DNA of 64,000 nt from Blasia pusilla (Eukaryota > Marchantiophyta > Marchantiopsida > Blasiales). Location of the stretch: the NCBI GenBank assembly GCA_050084515.1, contig CM114274.1:36456001-36520000 (forward strand), in the 5' to 3' direction. Shown piece after piece: positions 55,136 to 64,000 of this stretch; within the stretch, counting starts at the first letter, position 1, and each line of letters starts with the position of its first letter. Under the pieces are notes generated by a model. It was given only the letters and a program-made list of their open reading frames with translations. It was not told the DNA's origin and searched no databases. The translations under genes and the position numbers were made by a program.

Positions 55136-58100
55136 AGAGGATGGGTTTACAAGAAGCCCTCCTCGGGTGTCCACGTCTGTCTTTTTAAGGGTCCTCTATG
55201 ATCGACACATGTTCTCTTCAGACAAGAGATGTCATTTAAAGATTAGAATTAAATTAAGGGGAACATACTGGTTGGCATAATACGAGGAGGGAGAAGGCAC
55301 ATGGAAAGAAAACTCAAAGGATTGAAGAAACTGCTTGAGAGCCTTGGTAAGGTCCTATCATTGCTTGAGAGGCCCCTCGTTGATTAAGAGGCCTTGCCTG
55401 TGAGAGTAGGATTTATAGGAGTATGGAAGACCTATCTCATCTATCCACCACCCACACAAAAAATGAGGTCCTACTGTGGTTTCCAAATTTCTATTGGGGT
55501 GTGTGGGGCAGGTATTGTGTTTTCAGTCCTCAAAAGGCTAAAGGGTGGACAAAGAGGGGATGTGAGCTTTCACAAGTGCCAAAGTAGACAACAACGTGCT
55601 ACTCCAAAGCAACAAGTACATTTCCATGGCATTGTGGAACGATTCTCTTCGAAGGTTACTTCGGTTAAGAGGATTTCTTCATCTTACCGTACTTACCGCA
55701 CACAATTAACTCCGATTTCAGCGAGAGAACCTAGTTCATGCTGACACGTACTCCCATGTCTTTTGATGCTCACTTCTATTGTATAATTGAGATATGTCTC
55801 TCAAAAAATTCGACAATGTATCTCAAGTTCATGGTATCATAATCTTTCAAATCCATATGAGTAAATTCAATTGATTCCAATGGAAATTACAATCGTGTTC
55901 AAACAGTGCAACAACTGCATCCCTTCCTGTAGTTGTCTTGCCCTTTTCATGACGCTTTTTGACTTTCCCTACAACTGTTGTCCATAGCTATAGACCACTT
56001 GCACGTCTTTTGTTATAGAGCAGAAAGTATCCGCATCGGAAAGATCTCCAATTATAGAAAATTTGGAACCAAAAAGCACATACTCACAAAAACACTCCAT
56101 AGCTCTCTGATTTTATCAAGAAAAACATGGGCCAATGTTGTGAGGATTGTAATACACATACAAGGCAAAGAGGGACATAGCTCTATTGCCTTATGCAAGG
56201 ACACTCAACCAAAAAAGAATGAGCTACCAAATTTCTCTCTCCTTCCCCAAACTCTCTCCTCAGTGGCTTGTGCACACAAATCATATCTTGAACCCTAATG
56301 TATGAAAATGAGTCAAAGGGATCTTTCATCAAATGAAAAATTCAACTGTACATGAAATAGGGAACTTATTGGAGTGGTTAGTTCCTCCAAATAGCTTGAA
56401 ATTAGCCCGAAACAAGGATAAACCTACACACTCATGTTACCCTACTCTCAAGAAAGATTTCCGACCTACTCACAAGATTGACGTCTAACTTGCCCACACA
56501 TGTCAAGCGGATACTACCTTTTCCACTACAACACATGTAACAAACAAGATTTCCTTGCAAAACGTTTTAGATAGTATTTAACTGAAGAGTTTTCCAAGGT
56601 TTCCATCACTTTACTAAGTCCTTTCAAGAACTTTCCTAGGTCCATTTTGGACTTTATTTGACCAATTTTTCAAGCTGCATATGGCAACGCTATCCTTGAC
56701 TTGATATTCTACATTTTTTAGTGAACAAATGACTCATTACAAGTTGATGGATGAGTTTGACTCACTAGTACTATGTATATGCCAAAAATTGTTAAGATGA
56801 GTGATCTATACTAATGTTCCACACTAGAGGAGCACTAGAGGTGACAGATGTGTCAATGCTAACATGTAGTCTACATCTAAAAATGGGAAATTTAGTGTGT
56901 TGTTTGAGGAGATTTTTGTGGTGGTGATGTTATCACACCACATGGAGGAGTTTTGAGCATACGGAGGAAAGATGGTGTGTGTATGTGTTGATGATGTCCA
57001 TCAAGTTCTATTTGCATATTTGTGGCTTGTTATTGAGGGTGTTGTGAATCGACCTAATCGGGTATAACTTATGATAAACCTTATGGAGCTGATGGGTTGG
57101 ATGAGTGTGAGAAAAATTATGATAATCTAGTGCAGTGAGGGTATCAAGTATAAACCCCTTTGCGTGTAGTGTGGTTGTGAATCTAGGGCACTTGCCCAAA
57201 TAGGGGTCTTTTGTATGACCCGATATTACCATTAGCTTAGGTGAGCTAGTAAGGAAGACGTGAGGATCAAGGTGAGCTCTAGTCTTTGAGTGCATGAGAT
57301 AGGGTTGTTATTAGATTTGATGAGCTAGTAAGGAGTGTAGGAGCAAATGTCGTCTAGTTTTGGTATGATGTTTTGGATGCAATGTTGCTACAGATTGGTT
57401 CAATACGTATTGATATTTGCTCCACCTCAGCCAATATAAGAGTTGCCTCTCCAACTCCTCATGATGTTGATGCATACATCCATATCACTAGACTAATTAG
57501 GCAAAACTTGTCATCTAGGAATCATTGATGGTATCTGAAGTGCCTTTGAAAATGTGAATGATTGGGGAACCTTGACTTCAATCCATTAGTCCCCTCATGT
57601 GGGTCTAACTAAACCTCAACTCCCTATGGTTTGATCACTCTCACAACTCACTCAGTCACCACAAGAGTAGCATGTACTTGTGCCACACTGCACATAGATC
57701 GCATACAAGGAAAATATGCCTCCACATCATATATGATATGATGCAGAGGCTGAAGTTTAGGTGGATGCCTTGGGCTCCATATCCATCATATTAGCAATTT
57801 TTTCTCTATCCAAGTGAGGAATGTTACATCAAGTCTATGTCCTCCATCCTCTCTAATAGGTGGTGGAGCTCATCCAAAACCTCCTTAACCTCCACTAACT
57901 CTACGGCCCCCAAGCCTTTGGCCTTGCTCTAGACATATCTCACAACGAATTTTGTGACCATACATATAATAATCATTTGAGGTGGCTCCTAAGCAATGTA
58001 AGAAGCACTCTATCCTTCACCATGTTGTTTGCACTCATGCCATGGGTAGGGTCCATTGCATATGTAACAAAAAAAATCTGATCGCTACTAGGCAATGTAT

Positions 58101-58362
58101 GTTTTATATATATATATATATATATATCTCGTTGCCTCAACTTATTTATCATGGCACTCCTTGTCTTGTAAGTAATCCAAGCCTTAGACTATGAGATTGA
58201 GTTTGGTTTGACATCAGAGAGTGCTATGGAGTGATAGCGTGTGCATTGATTTCAAATCTTATAAAGAGAGAATTTGAGATTTTTTTGGTACATGATGTTC
58301 AGTATGTGTAGACTCCATGATTGAGTATGGTATCTCGTTTCATGAGTCTATGGACATTGACA
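55136..58362. other. Intergenic, no gene recognised
   Basis: Frames up to 116 codons (55394-55744 plus) lack known motifs. A (TA)n run lies at about 58105-58127. Confidence 0.4.
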
Positions 58363-58793
58363 TCTATATTATTATGGGAGAGTGCCTTCTTGATTTGCAA
58401 ACACATGTCTTTGCTTGACATGTGGCAATTTGACAACAAGAAAATGTTTTGCATGCTATGGGCAGCAAGAAAAAAATTTGATTTTATGTACAACATCATT
58501 AATCTCTTCCCTTCACGGGTTATACACTAATTCTTCAAACATTTTTTTATTTCCTTTGCATCGCACAGGCACCTCATGTATATTATTATGTGAGAGTGCC
58601 TTCTTGATTTGCAAACACCTCTATGCTTGACAAGTGGCAACTGGTTAGCGAGAAAATGTTTCACATGCTACGGGCAACACCAAAAGAAATTGAATTTATG
58701 TGCAGCATCATTAATTTCTTCCCTTCACAAGCTATAAACTAACTCTTCAAACACTTTTTTTATTTCCTGTGCATCGCACCGGCACCTTACTAG
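58363..58793 (+). mobile_element. Head-to-tail Helitron dimer
   Basis: It begins TCTATATTATTATGGGAGAG after a host A (58362) and ends with hairpin GTGCATCGCAC (58769-58779), CGGCACCTTA and CTAG (58790-58793), followed by a host T. The inside is two tandem units, 58363-58575 and 58576-58793, aligned end to end: the first ends TTGCATCGCACAGGCACC and the second starts at once with TATATTATTATGTGAGAG. The CTAG and TC at the internal junction are lost. No coding sequence. Confidence 0.8.
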
Positions 58794-59028
58794 TTGATGT
58801 GTATGATAAAATCTATTTCAAAATATTAAAAAATAAATCCTTTGAACTTGAACACATGAATTTAATTTAATTTTTAGGTTTTTTAGCATAAGTTATAGGG
58901 TTTAAGGTCAAATTTCATGTAACTATGGAATTTTTCTCCAACTTCTATAGATTCTTCATGTTAAATTTATATGGAATTATTAAGAACAGGTTCATAAGTT
59001 TTGATATATAAAAATTTTGTCTTATGAG

Positions 59029-59483
59029 CAAAGTTGCATACACACATGTCCATGAACTTATGCGTGTCCCTAGAACGGACATGTTCATGCGGGCACAGGT
59101 ACCCCCGTCCTATACCCGATCCTGCCCTGCTGGTGGAACGTACATCCCGACTCGATCAGCATGCAGACAGTCTAAGAAATTGTCACCCGTTTCGTAGCCC
59201 ACACCGACCCCCCTGAAAGTCCGTATTGGCCCACAATAAGCTCGCGTAGGGCGGGTTGCGTCCCATCCTACACGGGCCCTATGCGGACCTGATGCGGGCT
59301 TAGGAAGGGCCCGTATGGGCTACGACGCGCTATGTGCAGGTCGATTCCTTCTAGCCTCCCTTAATTTGAGCCCATACTTGTTCCCGTATCCCAAGCGTGC
59401 GTGCGCCACTCACGTACCGGAGAAACCCGGGCGGGGGACCTGTTGGGCATGGCTGTGGACATGTCCACTTCCGTGCAACCATG
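59029..59483. mobile_element. hAT-like element with 8-bp TSD, copy C
   Basis: An exact 8-bp direct repeat CTTATGAG flanks it (59021-59028 and 59484-59491). The inverted ends are CAAAGTTGCA (59029) and, reverse-complemented, CATGGTTGCA (59483), followed by CATGTCCA-type sequence on both sides. The 8-bp duplication and CA-starting ends fit the hAT superfamily. The inside is GC-rich and largely self-complementary, with no transposase. Confidence 0.75.
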
Positions 59484-59491
59484 CTTATGAG

Positions 59492-60861
59492 ATAATTATC
59501 CCAAAAATATTTAGAGTAAAATTCTTATAAATAATCATATTCTTAAAAGAAAGCCATAGTAATTTCTTATTTCTATCTGATTTTTTTGGAACTATTAACC
59601 AAAAATTATGCAAAAACTTCCAAAACTAGTAAAAGTAAGCCCAATAAGGAGAATAAAAAATTAGAAATATAGTGGTCTAAGGTGAATGAGAGAAACCTTA
59701 TTTCATTATTTCATTTCCTTTTAAATTATTTTTTTAAGAATAAATTTTGCGAGATTCCATATTTAAGAATTGTAACACAAGTCCAAAGCTCCACATATTT
59801 CAAATTTTCATTAGACGAGGTCTTTGCAAATAACCTATTGGAATCAAATTTCCCAAATTAGAAATGATTTGCACAATTGTATACTGGAAAATTTATAGTG
59901 CGCATTCACATTACTACACGATTTAAATTGCTGGTCACATCTATGCACCATAAAATATGGATCTTTCCAACTCACAAGTAAATCCACACATTAACAAAAT
60001 ATACTCATGCATATATATTGAGACCAAAAAAAATAGAGTAGGAACGGCTCACACGACCAACTCTACTCTCGAATCTATATCGGCATATCGAGCCACATCC
60101 ATCCTCTGCTATAAGGAAATCCAAAATCTAGCACCCTAGTTCCTACTACACACAAAGCAAGAGAGATGCTCTTAAGGCCCAACATGAGAAAGATGGCTTG
60201 AGAAAGCCATCTGTCCCTCTCTTATCAAAAGAGAACCAAAAGGCTCTTCTCCCAAAATAGCCTCTGAACGGTAACTTGCGTGCACAAGTTATCCGGTGAC
60301 TGTTGACTCGGTCAACAAGTCACGTGGCTGACAAAGACCAAAATAGGGATATCGTCAGAAACAATGTTCCCAACGCAACAGACTTGTCGCCAATCTCGTA
60401 TAATATGTCAAGACAAAGTTACACCCAAACAACCCGTTGACCCTCTATGAGATCGACGAAATGGAATATTCTTTTCGGAAAATTTCAAGATAAGATTTTC
60501 ATCATGCAAAAAACTTTGCTTGTGATGGAAATACTTTCCATAATTTTTTTTCCTTTTCTTTAATCGAGAATTTTACACCCTCTTATGTTGTCCAATATTT
60601 TCATTACCACAACTCAATGAATCAATGGAGCACTTACTAGTATCATATCATCTATCATCTATATACTAAATGGAGGATGCATGTTTTTTTCCGCTCCTAT
60701 ATAAAACACATGTCACTACACCCTCAAAAATATTTTTGGTCACGTTAATTAGGGTCATATAGAGAGATTAGTAAGGAGAATGACATTCAAACCTGAATTA
60801 TTGAACATGGATCCATGGATCCATACTTGGCTCAATCCCTTGCTACGGTGAATAAGAAAGA
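59492..60861. other. AT-rich intergenic DNA
   Basis: No gene, known element end or long repeat was recognised. Confidence 0.45.
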
Positions 60862-60998
60862 CTAGTTAGGGCTGGTGAGGGATCGTGTGATGCACGGTCT
60901 TTTACGTATGTTTGGTTCGGCTCTATAATTTTACATGTATATGTGTCCGTGCATCACGTGTCGCCATTTGAGAAGTGCTCCTCAAATAATAATATAGA
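60862..60998 (-). mobile_element. Minimal Helitron, 137 bp
   Basis: On the minus strand it starts TCTATATTATTATTTGAGG (60998) and ends CTAG (60865-60862), flanked by host T and A as required. The hairpin CGTGCATCACACG is about 18 nt before CTAG, and a second CGTGATGCACG lies near the 5' end. It is little more than two joined termini. Confidence 0.65.
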
Positions 60999-62457
60999 TA
61001 TGAAATTATTTCATGATATTTTTAATTTAACTTTGTTCTTCATTTTTCACAAAAATATTTAGTATTTTTGAAGTTAAAAGGAAAAAATATTTAAATCCAT
61101 GTGTGTTCATTGCAATGCTAACTCCTTCCATTTAAATTTTCCTCAATTTCGGGATAATATTTGCAACAATAAACATCTTCGTCCTAGGGGTGACACTTAA
61201 AAGCAATATTTACTTATAAATTTAATGTCTAAATTTTTGGCTTATTCTTACTTAGTTGGCGAGTACTAAATTATGGATATTCCAAACACTTATAAGGGAA
61301 TACGAACATTGATGGTAGAACAAGAAAAATTAAAACAAAAGGGTAAGGGAATTGATGATGTGAATGGAGGAGGAATTAATGATTATCATGCAAAGTAGTT
61401 TGGGTGTTGAAATAATGACATGATTGGGAACGAGTTTCCACAACTTAAAGCTCTTAAGTGTTGGCGTAAATATTAGATGCGTTTGTATACACACTCGAAT
61501 AAACCTTTAGAATGATAGGTCTAGATAAGATCATCCTCTTGTTTAAGGTGCTATTCAAGTTGTGGACTCCAACAACCCCACAACATAAACCCTAAACTTT
61601 CAATAATCTTCATAGCTCATTAACTTTTTCTCACACTAAAATGCCATGCTATGTGCCATGAATAAAAAGCGAGGCACCTCATTGTTATAAAAATATTGGA
61701 AATTCACACTAAATTCGTAATATCGCTAAAAAATTTATCATGAAGGTGAAACTTTTTTGGTGATTTTCCCACTTGGGAATAAGGGTTTTCTGCGATAAAT
61801 CATGGAGAAACCATTTGGAAAAATTTATTAGGAAAAATGATATTTGCAATGAAAATCTTCTCAGCCCATATGGGAAGCTATTTACGATGGTTTTTGGTGA
61901 GGCTAGGCACATTGCCCAAGTTGCCTATTATTCCCTTACACAACATCTTCCAATCCCATGGAGGCTAACCATGTAAGGGGGAATAAATAAATGTAGCGAG
62001 TCTTAATCTGGAGTGGAGTTATAAAGTAGAAATATAAGATAGGGGTTATTGAAGTTGCTACTTTTCTTTCAAGAAACCTATAACCAAAATTTGATATGTA
62101 GTGACATCAATTAAATGGAGTAGTTTTTTTTAAGATGAAAGAGTCACTTGAAGTCACTATTCCCATGGAGATGGTGAGTACATAGAGTAAACGGTTCATG
62201 ATACCTTCTTAGTTCTTCCATTGACCGATCATGGAGCCCAACCACAAGAGATATACTAAAAACTCATCACATAATCTACACTCTTCTATGAAGATAAAAG
62301 TATTTTTTTATTTTAACACTTCTTACTCTCAAACGAGTGAAGTTTTGTTATGACTTCTTTGAGAACTTTGGACAAAAATGAACATGGGTTCATTTTTCTC
62401 CAAAGTGATTGAACAAAGTGAACTTAGAGACTTGATGCTTAGTACACATATATCAAT
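60999..62457. other. AT-rich intergenic DNA
   Basis: A plus frame at 61773-61976 contains SPYGKLFTMVF, similar to SPTSPIWEVFRQY at about 49080-49120. Both could be remnants of one degenerate family, but I cannot name it. Confidence 0.35.
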
Positions 62458-62721
62458 ACTAGTACATGTTAGAAAAAGAAAAGGAAAAAGTGGGGACTTG
62501 TGGAATGAATTGGGAATGCAGAAGGCATGGAAGTTTAGAGTCTATTACCCCCCTCTAAGATCTAAGAAAGTGCTAGAGAATCCAAAAGGTCATACTAGTA
62601 CATGTTAGAAAAAGAAAAGGAAAAAGTGGGGAATGAATTGGGAATGCAGAAGGCATGGAAGTTTAGAGTCTATCACCCCCCTCTAAGATCTAAGAAAGTG
62701 CTAGAGAATCCAAAAGGTCAT
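62458..62721. repeat. Recent tandem duplication, 136 and 128 bp
   Basis: Copy 1 is 62458-62593 and copy 2 is 62594-62721. They are nearly identical except that copy 2 lacks ACTTGTGG. The unit starts ACTAGTACATGTTAG and ends CAAAAGGTCAT. Confidence 0.95.
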
Positions 62722-63394
62722 CCTCTTAAATTGCATTCGGTATAAAAGATTTCCTACTAATAATCAATTCTTTCTTAGAAATGAAAATTCGTCACATGAT
62801 CTCACAAGGAGCAACCTTTGGACCTTTTCAAATGAGTGGGGCTCTCCTTGTGTATCTCACTCACTCCAATAGTGGGAGCTTCCCCTCTTCTTTCCATGCA
62901 TGCTTTCATCTTAGATGATGGTCTTGGATCTGGTCCACTCTTTAAACCCTTCCTTTTCATGCATGTGGTGGTCATTTTAGATTGTGGTGTCTAGCATTGA
63001 GTTCACTTTTCCAATCCTCCCAAAAAAAATTCTTCTTCATTAGGTGCTTCCGTCATGTTTCTCTATGGTGGTTTTGAAGATTTTACATGGAGCTTCTCAT
63101 CCTCCCTTCTACGTACATCTAAGCACCATACTACAATTAGAGGTTTACCAAAGAAGTGATCTTAAGATTTTAAATAGAGGACCTTCCACAATATCTAATA
63201 TCTACATTATTAACATAACATGTGTCTTCATGCAAGAAATTACTGATTTTTTTCACAATCAGTCATATTTTGGATATATATATATAATATAGAATATTTT
63301 TTAAGTCTTTGGTGTTCTCGAATACCGTAGAAGGATGAGAAATTTAATATCGAGTTAGTTTTATTCATGGTCTCTGTAAGACCTTAAATGGAGT

Positions 63395-64000
63395 AGCAAC
63401 CCCTCCTCTACATAAACTAGAGGACTACGATATGATTCGAGATTTGACATAATGGATCCAGCCTTTCGAAACTTCAAAGGGAGCAACAACCTATAGATCT
63501 AGAGGACTATAGTCCGATTAGAGATTTAACAAGAAGCTGCTAAAATTCCTTTACATAAATCTAGAGCCCTACTCCGATTAGAGATTTATTAAACAACAAA
63601 GAGGTGCTTAAATCTAGAGGACTTGTACTCCCATTAGAGAGTTAACAAAGAGGTGCTTACATTCCCTCAGCATGAATTTTCTGGAGTGTACTCCGATTAG
63701 AGCTCTTTAACACAACGAGGTGCTGAAACTACCTCTTCACAAATCTGGAGCACTGTAGTCCGATTAGAGATCTAAGGAAGAGTTGTGGTGAAGTTTACTC
63801 TATATAAATCTAGACGACTGCACTCCGACTAGAGATTTAACAAAGAGGTGCTTAAGTTCACTCCACATAAATTTACTCCGACTAGAGATTTAACAAAGAG
63901 GTGCTTAAGTTCACTCCACGTAAATTTACTCCGACTAGAGATTTAACAAGGAGGTGCTTAAGTTCACTCTACATAAATTTACTCCGACTAGAGATTTAAC
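63395..64000. repeat. Minisatellite running off the window
   Basis: About ten units sharing CTACATAAATCTAGA, CTCCGAYTAGAGATTTAAC and AAAGAGGTGCTTAAGTTCA. Left units are 57-68 bp and diverged. The last three (from about 63847) are 53-bp near-identical units that have lost CTAGACGACTGCA-like sequence. The array continues past base 64000. The stretch 62722-63394 to its left holds nothing recognised. Confidence 0.92.

Overview
This window looks like nuclear DNA of a land plant. The evidence is one plant-type 4-hydroxyphenylpyruvate dioxygenase (HPPD) gene whose single intron sits at the position known from Arabidopsis, set in AT-rich DNA packed with Helitrons, a Ty3/gypsy retroelement, and CACTA-like and hAT-like remnants. 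A bryophyte or other non-seed plant seems plausible from the HPPD and gag-pol style, but the sequence does not prove it. I saw no bacterial genes, rRNA, convincing tRNA or CRISPR.

Layout. 1-3.8 kb: AT-rich intergenic DNA with a GC-rich hairpin patch, a 234-bp non-autonomous Helitron and a perfect 34-bp palindrome. 3.8-13.2 kb: a large decayed Helitron on the minus strand. Its Rep/helicase gene is readable but broken: the HUH motif has lost a histidine, Walker A carries a stop codon, and foreign DNA is inserted. Nested in its right part are an LTR-family relic and a plus-strand piece of another Helitron. 13.2-17.7 kb: an interrupted reverse copy of the same LTR family and a CACTA-like end with 65-bp subterminal repeats. 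17.7-35.5 kb: a Ty3/gypsy gag-pol unit bounded by long LTR-like repeats and followed by a second, truncated copy of its first 6.5 kb. These LTR-like repeats carry an unrecognised reading frame that diverged mostly at silent sites. 35.5-39 kb: featureless AT-rich DNA. 39-46.2 kb: a GC-rich island holding HPPD (exons 40417-41552 and 43459-43630), which is the only gene I judge functional. 46.2-64 kb: repeat-rich DNA with Helitron ends, a head-to-tail Helitron dimer, a decayed Ty3 protease fragment, a hAT-like element with an 8-bp target duplication, tandem duplications, and a minisatellite that runs off the right edge.

The genes do not form a pathway. HPPD is an isolated housekeeping gene of tyrosine catabolism and of tocopherol/plastoquinone synthesis; everything else is mobile DNA in various stages of decay. 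Several apparent methionine starts are TTG codons (gag at 23087; the extended HPPD frame at 40162), so I chose starts from the sequence itself.
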